From an uncultured Clostridia bacterium (lineage in GTDB: Bacteria; Bacillota; Clostridia; Christensenellales; CAG-917): 64,000 bases of DNA. How positions within the stretch are numbered: position 1 is the stretch's first letter; every line of letters starts with the position of its first letter. Positions 17,418-26,498 of this stretch are shown piece after piece. The DNA lies in NCBI GenBank assembly GCA_944332815.1, contig CALVKQ010000002.1, forward strand, positions 189,787-253,786. Direction: 5' to 3'. Made by a program: the position numbers and the translations under genes. The notes under the pieces were generated by a model, which did not search any database, was not told where the DNA came from, and worked only from the letters and a program-made list of their open reading frames with translations.

Positions 17418-20220
17418 CTTTTTCCTCCTTAAACTCGTAAAGGTTTATCATACTGAACGGTTCGTCTCCGATCATGCACAGCGAGCACTCGATCTTATTG
17501 AAGAAAAACTCGCCGGCATGGTCATTCCCTGAAGTATAGCCCGCCACCATCCAAAGCGTTTTTTTGTCGCGCAATTCTATACGGACCGGGTTGACTCCTA
17601 CGGTATCTCTGCGTTCTGTGCGCATCTCGCCGAGAGGGATGGCTTCATCCCACTTGTTGACTCTGCAGATCACGCCTTTATAATACAGTGCTTCGTCATC
17701 TCCGCACAAGGTCAGATCCTTGATGATATATTTGCCGCGCGGCAAGGATAACCAGTCATTGCTCACCTCGCCGTTTTCAATCAGGTTGACCGAAGTCAAA
17801 ACTATGCGCTTGTTTTTGAAACGCAGCTCTTCGGGGCTGCCGACCGGCAATTCTCCCGTAAACAGCACTTTTGTGCTTTTGCCGAACAAAGAACCTCGCT
17901 CGATTTTGACCTCATACTTATATATGTCTTTATCGAGATCACGCAACTCACATCTTTCCGCAGTCAGCCCATCGATCTCATATCTTTTATCGCCGACGAA
18001 TTCCACCCGAAATTTCGGATGCGGGTCGCCGACAAATGTTTCGTCCGCCCGCCACCACACGCGACCGTTCTCATAAACGAGAGGAGCCGCGCGAAAGCAC
18101 TCGGTCGTGGCTATGCTTACTAAGTGCGCCTCTTTTATTCCGGAACAGCCGATCAACCCGACGGACACCGTATCTTTTGCTGCATCCGCAAACAACGCTC
18201 TCCCTATCGGCCATTTCCCCCTTCCGCTCATCGGGAGTTTGTCTACGGAACGCCCCCAATTCAAATACAGGTCCTGAGGCGGGATAGTTCCGTTTGGCAA
18301 AGCGATCTCGATCACCGAACTCGGCGAAAAACGCGCTCCGCGCCACAATACCCTGCTCTCCGACCGATTTGTCCATTCCCCACCGTCTATCCTCCATTTC
18401 AGCCATGGTATCCTGGCGACGATCATACCGCACGGCCCGAACGGCATGGTCACCTCATCATCCTCGATGCTCCATTGCCGCCGCTCTTCCACGCCATTAT
18501 AGGCGACTCTGAAATATTTGTCCGTATGATCGTCGAAATAAAGAGCCTTATTGAAACCGGCTTTAAGTTGCGGAAAACGGACGATCGCCTGTTCAAGCAC
18601 TATCTGTTCCGTTCCATAGGAGTACACCTTGATGACCACAGGCTCCTCCGTGGGGATACTGCCCGTCAAGTCAACATTGATGTATCCGTCGGCATAATCC
18701 GCCACATCCGCGAACTCTTCCGACAGCCTGCTTCCCCCATCAATGTCGATCCGCATACCGCGCAAATTTATCCCGTCGGGGACCAACAACTGGACCGATG
18801 AACTAAATATGCGACAACTCAACTCATCAAACATCCATTCAACTTCCGGCATTTGACCGCACAGACGAACCGTTTTTTCTTTACGATCTTCTTGTTCATT
18901 CAAAAATAAATATCTGCGCTTTTGTCCGACAAGCTCTTCGCCTTCTTCCGGATAAATATTATAAATATCCGCGTCTACGCGCTGCGTGGATGCGGGCATT
19001 GACAGCTCATCGGCATTTTTGCAATATATAAAATAGTTTGTCGGTCGACAGATCTGTTTTAATACCTCTCGTTCCTTTTCAAACAATATGAACTCGCGAT
19101 TGAGCCCGGACAGCGAATCATATATTTTTTCGTTTCCTTCGCGAATGACTACTCTTATATCGATCTCTTTCCTGTCTTTCAACAAATCGTTCAGCTCTAC
19201 TGTTTTTTGCTTTGTAACGGTGATCAATTCTCCGTGACGCAGCGGAAGATCAAACGACCGGGACGGGACGTCCTCCTGTCCGATAAATATCTCTGCTCTA
19301 TAACGAATATAACCGTCGCTGTCCGCATAAAACGACGGGATCCTAAGACATGCCTTACCATTTTCATATACGTATTTAAGCTGTATATTGCGTTTCAGCA
19401 CGGGCGGTTCAGAATGCTTCCCCCGCTTTTGACTGTCATCGACGCTTTTGCTCTCCCACCATTTGTCAAGTAAATTTACCAGCCGTGTTTCGCACGAAAC
19501 TTCTTTCCTTTCATAACGCCGGCAAATGTACGAAAATATTTCTTTGCAAACCGACTCAAATTCTTCACTCAACTCGCCTTGCAGGATCAGTGCGCGCAAA
19601 CCGATCTTGAATCCGTAGACCTGTGATCCTATCGCTACGCCGGAGCTTTCGCCCAAACTTCCGCCAAGTTTACTTCGCAATGCGACGGCGACTCTATGGC
19701 AGAATTCCGCATCGGCATCACCGAAATCCAAATCGTTCTTGAATAAGTTATAACACAAACCGAAAAAAGCGTTCATACTGCTCGCCGGCGCAAAAGAGTG
19801 CAACATGATGGTCGCATAATACTTTTTCCCCCGCGTAACAAAAGGCCTTTTGTTGTCACACAAAAATTGAATTATCCTGACAAATTCATTGTATAATTTT
19901 TGGTTGATGATCTCATCAAACAGAATTACTCGGAACGCATAATTCCAAAATCCGCCGCCATCCTCTTCATCCGATCCGTCTTCGGTTTCGTCTTCATATT
20001 TCCACCGCTTTGCGATCTCCACTAAAGTCAAAAATATGACTTTATAATATTTTACGGGAATGCATCCGCTATAAGCATTTATACATTTCAATGATACCCG
20101 ACGCGTGATCTCAAGTATATCCGAATATTCATCGTCGGAACAGTCATATTCCCCGATAAATCTGTGATTAGCGAAGATCTCGTCTGCTTTACTTAAATAT
20201 TTTTCTTCCGTTTCCTTCAT
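17410..20220 (-). CDS. druH: DruH-like partner protein of the giant helicase, no recognised domain
   Basis: About 936 residues from the ATG at 20220 (a TTG 18 codons upstream extends it to 954; neither has a good ribosome-binding site, so the start is uncertain). The first ~300 residues look helical, with an acidic DETEDGSDEEDGGG loop. From about residue 300 the protein appears to be a string of beta-sandwich-like segments. No nuclease, ATPase or membrane motif is visible. It is first in a two-gene operon and overlaps the DruE-like gene by eight bases. Size, order and partner fit DruH of Druantia type III; assignment rests on this context, not on sequence motifs I can see. Low GC matches the helicase gene and supports joint transfer. 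Confidence 0.55.
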   Translation of the reverse strand: MKETEEKYLSKADEIFANHRFIGEYDCSDDEYSDILEITRRVSLKCINAYSGCIPVKYYKVIFLTLVEIAKRWKYEDETEDGSDEEDGGGFWNYAFRVILFDEIINQKLYNEFVRIIQFLCDNKRPFVTRGKKYYATIMLHSFAPASSMNAFFGLCYNLFKNDLDFGDADAEFCHRVAVALRSKLGGSLGESSGVAIGSQVYGFKIGLRALILQGELSEEFESVCKEIFSYICRRYERKEVSCETRLVNLLDKWWESKSVDDSQKRGKHSEPPVLKRNIQLKYVYENGKACLRIPSFYADSDGYIRYRAEIFIGQEDVPSRSFDLPLRHGELITVTKQKTVELNDLLKDRKEIDIRVVIREGNEKIYDSLSGLNREFILFEKEREVLKQICRPTNYFIYCKNADELSMPASTQRVDADIYNIYPEEGEELVGQKRRYLFLNEQEDRKEKTVRLCGQMPEVEWMFDELSCRIFSSSVQLLVPDGINLRGMRIDIDGGSRLSEEFADVADYADGYINVDLTGSIPTEEPVVIKVYSYGTEQIVLEQAIVRFPQLKAGFNKALYFDDHTDKYFRVAYNGVEERRQWSIEDDEVTMPFGPCGMIVARIPWLKWRIDGGEWTNRSESRVLWRGARFSPSSVIEIALPNGTIPPQDLYLNWGRSVDKLPMSGRGKWPIGRALFADAAKDTVSVGLIGCSGIKEAHLVSIATTECFRAAPLVYENGRVWWRADETFVGDPHPKFRVEFVGDKRYEIDGLTAERCELRDLDKDIYKYEVKIERGSLFGKSTKVLFTGELPVGSPEELRFKNKRIVLTSVNLIENGEVSNDWLSLPRGKYIIKDLTLCGDDEALYYKGVICRVNKWDEAIPLGEMRTERRDTVGVNPVRIELRDKKTLWMVAGYTSGNDHAGEFFFNKIECSLCMIGDEPFSMINLYEFKEEKDV

Positions 20221-20305
20221 TACCGAACATACCGAAACTATGCGCTTTGTATTTTTCTCCCCGCCGATTTTCAACGGATCGACGGTGATTTAGCTCTTTA
20301 TGCTT

Positions 20306-20334
20306 ATATTATCATAATGAGGTCAGTAGTTCAA
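20306..20334 (-). promoter_or_regulatory. promoter of the druH-druE-like operon
   Basis: Minus strand TTGAAC (20329-20334), exactly 17 bases, TAATAT (20306-20311), about 80 bases before the ATG start chosen. No operator palindrome is seen. Confidence 0.6.
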
Positions 20335-20499
20335 TATCTATTCCGAAGATCGCGCTCCTTATAAGACAGACAGGCATCGGAGTCGCTTTGATTCTCCCCC
20401 CCCCTTACTCTTTTTATCAACAAAAATACCACGCTCCATGCCGCAGAAGACAACAAGACGGCTCAAGCCCTCACCTCAAAACATAGCGGCAAAAAGAAA

Positions 20500-20542
20500 A
20501 AACCTAAAACGACTTGCACTTAAAGTGGTTCGTTTTAGGTTT
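20500..20542. terminator. strong terminator hairpin beside the right direct repeat
   Basis: AAACCTAAAACGA (20500-20512) pairs with TCGTTTTAGGTTT (20530-20542). On the minus strand the stem follows a CCACCA end and runs into TTTTTTC, the same 'tRNA-like end plus terminator' layout as at the left boundary. Confidence 0.65.
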
Positions 20543-20546
20543 CGTG

Positions 20547-20576
20547 TGGTGGAGTAAAACGACAGAAAATCGAACC
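20547..20576 (+). repeat. right copy of the 30-bp direct repeat flanking the helicase operon
   Basis: 29 of 30 bases identical to 12338-12367 (begins TGGTGGAGTAAA). The pair encloses 8.2 kb holding the AraC remnant and the two defence-like genes. Confidence 0.6.
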
Positions 20577-20587
20577 TATCTAATTGC

Positions 20588-20714
20588 CCAAACGCAATGA
20601 GGGGATGCGATTTGCGTCATTTTAAGTGCGAGGATGAGGGAGCGTACTTGGCGTACGTGACCGAGATCCGAGACACGCAAAAAGGGCGCAAGGCGCGCCC
20701 CTCATTGCGTTTGG
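20588..20714. repeat. 17-bp inverted repeat enclosing a GTAC-palindrome element
   Basis: Arms of 17 bases (20588-20604 and 20698-20714, first arm starting CCAAACGCAATG) enclose about 93 bases that contain GGAGCGTAC...GTACGTGA. A shorter element of the same design is at 61989-62040. It is non-coding and probably belongs to a dispersed repeat family. Confidence 0.5.
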
Positions 20715-20970
20715 TGGTGAAACGTAATGATAGAAAATCGAATCATAGAACGGCGGCGGGCGCATTATAAGGAGGGAAGCGTCCGCCGCCGAGGGGGAAA
20801 ATATGAGATGCAGGAATTTATTTTGCGCGACCGGTCGTAGGACGCGCCGGGTGTTGACCACACGCAGTGACAGGCGGCATTGCCTGACCAAAGGCGAGGC
20901 ACCGCGCAAAGGCTATACCGTTAGCTACGGCGTCGGAACTGCCGTTGTTGCTATGTCGACTCGACAGAGG

Positions 20971-22746
20971 TCATTTTTGGCGCGGCGGGGTGATGTAGAT
21001 CGCCATGCCTTCATAATAAGCAGTATCGGTTGGCACGGCGAAGGAATAGACCTCTCCGCTCTTGTTCGCACGCACAGTCATGAGCGTCTTTTCGCCGAAC
21101 ACATCGAGGGCTGTGACTCGACAAGCGAGGCTACGCTTAACGCCTTCGACGACAGCGTTGATGCGATATACTCTGCCGCTGCGCACGACGGCGGCATCCT
21201 CATGTACGGGATGAGCAAACTCGCGCCGTGCGGTGAGTCTCGATCCGCCTGCGGCAAATATGTCGATGGCTTCGACGGGAGCATACACCGTCGCTTCCCC
21301 TTCAGAGGGGACATGAGCCTCCGCATCGGCTTTGACGACCACACGCTGCCCTACCGCCGTATGCGAATAGACTGCTTTGTACGCACCGTAATCTATCACC
21401 TCGTCGACCGTAACGGGAACGGCAAGTGCGTTTTCGCGCTCCTCAAACCCTATGCCTTCCGAGCGCAAACCGATTTTTGCGTCCTCGCCGGCGGACATTA
21501 CGAGACGGTTTTTCAACTCCTCGGAGCGGAACCTGCCCTCGGAGAGCACGACCGCATCCTCTTCGCATTTCACATCGACGTCGAGAAGATTCACCTCGGG
21601 AATGCGCAGCAGCGATTCACCGCTCTTTGCATCAAAGAGATGCATACGATCCATGTCAAAGCGCATATACGACACGCCGTCGATAAGGACGGGAGTGCGA
21701 GCGGCGTAGCTTGCGATGGCGTAGTCCTTCCTGCCCGCGATGTGCGTATAAACGAGCGTCTCATTGCCGAGCTTTTCAACGATCTCCGCCGTGACGCCGA
21801 TGGCTCCGTCGGCACCCTCCTCGCTTTCCTTAATGTCCTCGGGACGAATGCCGAAAGTGACTTTCTTCCCGATATAACTTTCATCCACAAGTTGTCCCGC
21901 TTTGAGGGGCGGCACTTTGAGTGTGATGTTCTTCTCCGACGTGATCTCGTTGCCATCGTCGTCAAACTCTGCAAGTCTGACAACAAGTCCTTCCCCTGCC
22001 CTTTCAATAACGGCGTCAAAGAGATTCATCTGCGGCGAACCGAGGAAAGTGGCGACAAAGTCGTTGGCGGGATGGTCGTAGAGATTTGACGGGGTGTCCA
22101 CCTGCATGATGTAGCCGTCCTTCATAACGACGATGCGAGTGCCCATGGTCATGGCTTCCGTCTGATCGTGAGTGACATAGACGAAAGTGGTCTGGAGCCT
22201 TTGGTGGAGCTTGATGATCTCGGAACGCATCTGCACGCGGAGTTTTGCATCGAGGTTGGAAAGAGGCTCGTCCAAAAGGAAAAGTTTCGGCTCGCGCACG
22301 ATGGCTCTGCCGAGCGCGACGCGCTGACGCTGTCCGCCCGAAAGTGCTTTTGGCTTGCGGTCGAGATATTCCGTGATGCCGAGGATCTCCGCCGCTTCCT
22401 TGACACGGCGGTCTATCTCGTCCTTCGGGAGCTTCTTTATGCGCAAGGAGAACGCCATATTCTCATACACGGACATATGAGGATAAAGCGCGTAGTTTTG
22501 GAAGACCATGGAAATGTCTCTGTCCTTAGGCTCGACATCGTTCATGAGCACGCCATCGATGTAGAGCGTGCCGGACGTGATCTCCTCAAGCCCCGCGATC
22601 ATTCTGAGCGTGGTGGACTTGCCGCATCCCGACGGTCCGACGAAAACTATGAATTCCTTGTCGTCAATCGTCAGGTTGAAATCGTTGACGGCTTTGACGC
22701 CGCCCTCATAGATCTTGCATACGTTTTTCAGTTCCGCATTCGCCAT
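20971..22746 (-). CDS. malK: maltodextrin ABC transporter ATPase (MalK/MsmX type) with extra C-terminal domain
   Basis: 591 residues. Walker [10 protein letters not shown] (37-45), signature LSGGQRQRV (about 134-142), Walker B LFLLDEP and the D-loop SNLDA; this ATPase energises the MalF/MalG pair. Usual MalK proteins have ~370 residues. Here the first TOBE-like regulatory region ends near [10 protein letters not shown], and about 200 more residues follow. They include a second IGLRSEGI ... A-x-EAIDIF segment that looks like a duplicated TOBE/MalK regulatory domain. Last gene of a five-gene minus-strand operon, 10 bases after malG. Such ATPases often serve several sugar transporters. Confidence 0.88.
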   Translation of the reverse strand: MANAELKNVCKIYEGGVKAVNDFNLTIDDKEFIVFVGPSGCGKSTTLRMIAGLEEITSGTLYIDGVLMNDVEPKDRDISMVFQNYALYPHMSVYENMAFSLRIKKLPKDEIDRRVKEAAEILGITEYLDRKPKALSGGQRQRVALGRAIVREPKLFLLDEPLSNLDAKLRVQMRSEIIKLHQRLQTTFVYVTHDQTEAMTMGTRIVVMKDGYIMQVDTPSNLYDHPANDFVATFLGSPQMNLFDAVIERAGEGLVVRLAEFDDDGNEITSEKNITLKVPPLKAGQLVDESYIGKKVTFGIRPEDIKESEEGADGAIGVTAEIVEKLGNETLVYTHIAGRKDYAIASYAARTPVLIDGVSYMRFDMDRMHLFDAKSGESLLRIPEVNLLDVDVKCEEDAVVLSEGRFRSEELKNRLVMSAGEDAKIGLRSEGIGFEERENALAVPVTVDEVIDYGAYKAVYSHTAVGQRVVVKADAEAHVPSEGEATVYAPVEAIDIFAAGGSRLTARREFAHPVHEDAAVVRSGRVYRINAVVEGVKRSLACRVTALDVFGEKTLMTVRANKSGEVYSFAVPTDTAYYEGMAIYITPPRQK

Positions 22747-22756
22747 AGGACACCTC

Positions 22757-23617
22757 TCATTGTTTCACCGCACCCGCGGTCATACCGTTGATCATATATT
22801 TGATAAGGCAGAAATACAGCACGACGATGGGCACCGCGATAAAGATCGCACCTGCGGCAAACCGTGCAAATTCCGTCTCCGGCAGACTCATGAGTCCGAC
22901 GGCTGTTGTGTACATATCCCGCTCTTTAAGTAACAGTTTCGGCAGGATAAAGTCGCTCCACGGCCAAGCAAAGGATGTGAGTGCCGTGTAGACTATGATG
23001 GGTTTTGAAAGGGGCAATGTGATCTTGCAGAACACTCTTGCATTGGTCGCACCGTCTATCCTCGCCGCCTCGTAGATAGAGTTGGGGATGGTGTCGAAAA
23101 AGCCCTTCTGCACCAGGTATCCCATGGGCGCGCCCGCGCTGTATATGAGGATAAGCCCCCAATGATTGTTGATCATGTTGAACTGCGTCATGAGGATGTA
23201 AACCGCAGTCATGCCCATGAACGACGGGAACATCCCGAGCACGAGCGTTATCTTCATGAGCGGCTTCCTCGCCTTGAATTCAAAACGCGAGATGGTGTAG
23301 GCGGTGAGGATGACGAGCAGCGTCCCTATGATGCAGCTCATGGACGCGACGAGCAATGTGTTGAGAAACCATTGCGGATAGTTGTACATCGCCGTATCCG
23401 TAAACAGCGTCTTGAAGCTGTCCAAGCTGTAATCGGGCGGGAAGAATCCGTCGAATGAATAGAGACTGCCCGTCTTGCTGAATGACGCCAGCACCAGCCA
23501 AAGGCAGGGGAACACGAAGATGATCCCGACCAATATGAGCAGCGCGTAGGTCAGCCCTACATCCGCCGCCTTCTTGAATTTGAGCATGCCGACAGGCTTT
23601 TTCATGTACGACCTCAT
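22757..23617 (-). CDS. malG: maltodextrin ABC transporter permease, MalG type
   Basis: 286 residues with six hydrophobic segments and the cytoplasmic EAA loop ([14 protein letters not shown]...LPLSKP) that docks on the ATPase. Carbohydrate uptake transporter-1 family, inner permease of the maltose/maltodextrin importer. The start overlaps the malF stop codon (ATGA); a second ATG four codons on, behind GAGG, is possible. Confidence 0.9.
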   Translation of the reverse strand: MRSYMKKPVGMLKFKKAADVGLTYALLILVGIIFVFPCLWLVLASFSKTGSLYSFDGFFPPDYSLDSFKTLFTDTAMYNYPQWFLNTLLVASMSCIIGTLLVILTAYTISRFEFKARKPLMKITLVLGMFPSFMGMTAVYILMTQFNMINNHWGLILIYSAGAPMGYLVQKGFFDTIPNSIYEAARIDGATNARVFCKITLPLSKPIIVYTALTSFAWPWSDFILPKLLLKERDMYTTAVGLMSLPETEFARFAAGAIFIAVPIVVLYFCLIKYMINGMTAGAVKQ

Positions 23618-25020
23618 CTGAACATATCCTCCCGCTTATAAGCCGACGACCTGACATAGACCGCAAGCGAGATGACGGACGTGATGACGAAGATCACGAG
23701 GCTTATCGCCGCGCCTATGCTGTAATAGTTGTTGTCTATGGAAAGATTGTATAGCCAGTTGATGAGCAAGTCCGTATCGCTCGCCTCGAAGTAGCCGTCC
23801 AGCGTCAGTCCTCCCCTTAGGAAGTAGAAGATTCCGAAGTTGTTGAAGTTGGAGATGAATTGACTGATAAGAACGGGCGTCGTTGAGAACACCACGAAAG
23901 GCAGCGTGATGCGGGTAAACTGTTTCCAAGCTCCCGCACCGTCTATCCTTGCCGCCTCGTAAAGATCGGTGTTCATGTTGGAGAGGATGCCCGTTGCGAG
24001 CAGCATGGTGGTGGGCACGCTCATCCACGCATTGACAGCTATGCCGATGAACCTCGCCATCCACTTCGCGTCTCTGCCGAGGAAGCCTATCGCCTCTCCG
24101 CCGTGCTCTATGATGAGCTGGTTGATCGGTCCTCCGTACGAAAGCATGAATTTGAACCCGAGCAGCGTGATGAACCCCGGCACGGCATAAGCAAGCACGG
24201 GAAACGCGCGCCAGAACGCCTTGCCTTTCACACACTTCTTGTTGAGGAGCAACGCAAGCCCCAGCCCGAGGAAGTAATTGATGAAAGTGGAAAGCACAGC
24301 CCAAAGGATGTTCCAGCCGAGGATCTTAAAGAAACTGTCCGCGATGTCGGCAAGAGCGACCAATTTCTCGAAATTGTCCAGCCCCACCCAGCTCACGAGT
24401 TCGGGCGGCACGGTCTCACCGCCGTAATCCGTGAAGGCGACGAAGATCATGCACACTATCGGCAGGACATTGAATACAAGCACTCCGACCACGGGCAGGA
24501 AGAGCACGTTCTTGTAAAACTTTTTGTCCAACAGTCCCTTCGCCTCGTCGAGGAACTTCGCGGGACACTTGCCTGCCGCGACGTCCTGTTGAGTGCGGTA
24601 GCAATCCTTGATGTTCGCAAAATAGGTGCAGACGAAAGCGATCAGCACGAACCACGCAAGGATGCCCATGAGGAGCATAACAACGGAGTTGTCCCCTTCC
24701 ACACCCGTCCACGGATCACCGCGCACGAGACCGAGTGTGAAGAAGCCGTAGATCGCCTCCCCTCCCCAAAGTGCCATGAGCACTATGAACAGTACCTCGA
24801 TGCCGAGATAGATGAGCCCTTTAGCCCATTGTCTGTACATAAGCTGCCCCGCCCCCATGAGGCACATGGACGCGAAAGTATTGGAGTTAGCGGTGCGGAA
24901 GAAAGTGCGGACGCTCTCCGCCGCGCCGCGGATCTTTGCGCGCAACTTATCCCTCACCTTCCCGAAGAAGACGGCGGGGCTTTTGCCTGCGCTTCCGGTG
25001 TCAACGGCTTTATTTTCCAT
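23614..25020 (-). CDS. malF: maltodextrin ABC transporter permease, MalF type
   Basis: 468 residues, larger than MalG as is normal for MalF. An N-terminal soluble stretch of ~50 residues is followed by two early hydrophobic segments (about 50-110), then the six-helix permease core with the EAA motif [14 protein letters not shown] near residue 350. It forms the channel with MalG. GGGGGAAAG precedes the ATG. It lies between malE and malG in the operon, overlapping malG. Confidence 0.9.
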   Translation of the reverse strand: MENKAVDTGSAGKSPAVFFGKVRDKLRAKIRGAAESVRTFFRTANSNTFASMCLMGAGQLMYRQWAKGLIYLGIEVLFIVLMALWGGEAIYGFFTLGLVRGDPWTGVEGDNSVVMLLMGILAWFVLIAFVCTYFANIKDCYRTQQDVAAGKCPAKFLDEAKGLLDKKFYKNVLFLPVVGVLVFNVLPIVCMIFVAFTDYGGETVPPELVSWVGLDNFEKLVALADIADSFFKILGWNILWAVLSTFINYFLGLGLALLLNKKCVKGKAFWRAFPVLAYAVPGFITLLGFKFMLSYGGPINQLIIEHGGEAIGFLGRDAKWMARFIGIAVNAWMSVPTTMLLATGILSNMNTDLYEAARIDGAGAWKQFTRITLPFVVFSTTPVLISQFISNFNNFGIFYFLRGGLTLDGYFEASDTDLLINWLYNLSIDNNYYSIGAAISLVIFVITSVISLAVYVRSSAYKREDMFR

Positions 25021-25040
25021 TGTCTTTCCCCCTTATTCCG

Positions 25041-26498
25041 TCATTGCAAAGTGAATATCGCGGAATAGATGCCGTCCGCGGTGTCTTGCAACTCCCTCTT
25101 CAACGCTTCGAGAGTGGGATATTTAGGCTCATCCCGGAAAGCGTCCTCGGCTATATCGCCGAACATAGTCGCAAGCGGATCCCAAAGCTGCCCCACTGCG
25201 CTGATGGAAGGCATGACGACGATCTCGCCCGCGTCCAGCTTTTCGAAGAGACGCTCGCTCAGACCGCCCAGCTCCGCCGCCACATCACTGCGTGCGGGCG
25301 CGATGCCGAGATACTCGTTGCGCAGCATGACCATCTCATAACTCGTGGCAAATTCTACGAACGCGAGACACGCCTTTGGTGCCTTGGTGTACGACGAGAT
25401 GGCATAGCCGTTGACGCCGCCCATGACCGTCATGCCCATCTGTTCCGCATCGTCATCCTCGAGGTCGCCGTTCACGGGCAATGTGGGGACGTCGGTCATG
25501 ACAAGGTTCTCCTCCGCCATTGCGGCGGCTTCGCTCGCGCTGTAACCTCTGCGGGTGTAGTCCGCCTCCATCTCTCTGATGAACATCGTATAGACGTCCG
25601 GCGTGGTCATGGTGGCAAAATAGGTGCCGTCTCCGAGGCGTGAATAAGAGTTGAGGGTGATGGAATCGTCCACCGTCTCCATATTCATGACGGAGGCGAG
25701 CTGCTGTATGATACGCGCACCGATCTCCGCCTGTCCCGCGGCGATGCCGATGTCGCGGGCGTTGGTATTGTTGTCGCCGAAGACATAGCCGCCATAAGAG
25801 AACAGATAGCCGAGCGCGAAATAGGAGTCGCTGAGAGACTTCATATAACCGTACTTGTCGGGCGTCTCGCTGCGGATCTTCTGACTGTAACGATAAAGCG
25901 CGTTCCAGCTCTCCACCATATCCGGGATCCCGTTCGCATTGTCGTCATAGGTGGTCTCCCAATCCTCGGGGAGCAGGTCCTTGCGGTAGTAGAGCATCGG
26001 TGCCTGGATGTTGACGGGGACGCCGCAGGTGTAGATGCCGCCCTCGATGTTCGCCTCATACGCATCCCAAGCGGCTTCCGGAATGTACTGATAGCACTCC
26101 ATTTCTTCCACGGGGAGAGGCAGAACATGCTTGTCTGCGGCGAATTCCATCAAAACGTCGTTCGCCTGATAAAGAACATCGGGGCCGTAACCGAAAGGTC
26201 CGTCCAGCGCGAGGTCGGTGTAAGAGTCCATATTTGCGTCCACCGCCGTGATGCCGTACTCGGCATACGCCTCGTTAAACGCGTCGAGCAGCTCGTCAAA
26301 ATAGCCGACGGAGATCGCGGTGTCATTCTCCAACACCCTAATTGTGACATTGCGTTCGATCTCTCCGTCGAATTTGGTGAAAGTCTCCGTGCTGTAATAC
26401 TGCCTGAGGTCGGAAAAGTCGCACGCCGTGACCGCGAGCGCGGCAAGGCAGAACAGCATCACGAGACATGTCGCAAGCGCGATGGTTTTGATCTTCAC
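25041..26498 (-). CDS. malE: maltodextrin-binding lipoprotein, MalE type
   Basis: About 485 residues. I place the start at a GTG that overlaps the stop of the glycosidase (GTGA) and has AGGAGG five bases upstream; the GTG two codons earlier lacks room for it. The signal peptide ends in the lipobox AVTAC, so the protein is lipid-anchored outside the membrane. The body has the type-1 solute-binding fold, with a MNGG-like VMGGVNGYAISSYTKAPKA segment and a LEALKRELQDT C-terminal region typical of MalE/CUT1 binding proteins. It delivers maltodextrin to MalFGK. Specificity for maltodextrin is inferred from the linked GH13 enzyme. Confidence 0.88.
   Translation of the reverse strand: MKIKTIALATCLVMLFCLAALAVTACDFSDLRQYYSTETFTKFDGEIERNVTIRVLENDTAISVGYFDELLDAFNEAYAEYGITAVDANMDSYTDLALDGPFGYGPDVLYQANDVLMEFAADKHVLPLPVEEMECYQYIPEAAWDAYEANIEGGIYTCGVPVNIQAPMLYYRKDLLPEDWETTYDDNANGIPDMVESWNALYRYSQKIRSETPDKYGYMKSLSDSYFALGYLFSYGGYVFGDNNTNARDIGIAAGQAEIGARIIQQLASVMNMETVDDSITLNSYSRLGDGTYFATMTTPDVYTMFIREMEADYTRRGYSASEAAAMAEENLVMTDVPTLPVNGDLEDDDAEQMGMTVMGGVNGYAISSYTKAPKACLAFVEFATSYEMVMLRNEYLGIAPARSDVAAELGGLSERLFEKLDAGEIVVMPSISAVGQLWDPLATMFGDIAEDAFRDEPKYPTLEALKRELQDTADGIYSAIFTLQ

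Larger units (their letters stand above)
20335..20970. other. gene-free stretch between defence operon and maltodextrin operon
   Basis: 636 bases without a convincing gene. It holds the terminator at 20500-20542, the right direct repeat at 20547-20576, a long-armed inverted repeat (20588-20714) and a diverged third copy of the tRNA-like repeat from about 20712 (TGGTGGTG, then GATAGAAAATCGAATC). Confidence 0.6.

Noticed and set aside
12666..20274. DISARM (DrmA-DrmB) or BREX
   Set aside because: DISARM has helicase and DUF1998 on separate proteins and a PLD or methylase gene; BREX needs PglZ and BrxC. Neither is seen.
20803..22089. 428-codon plus-strand frame opposite malK
   Set aside because: Shadow of malK.
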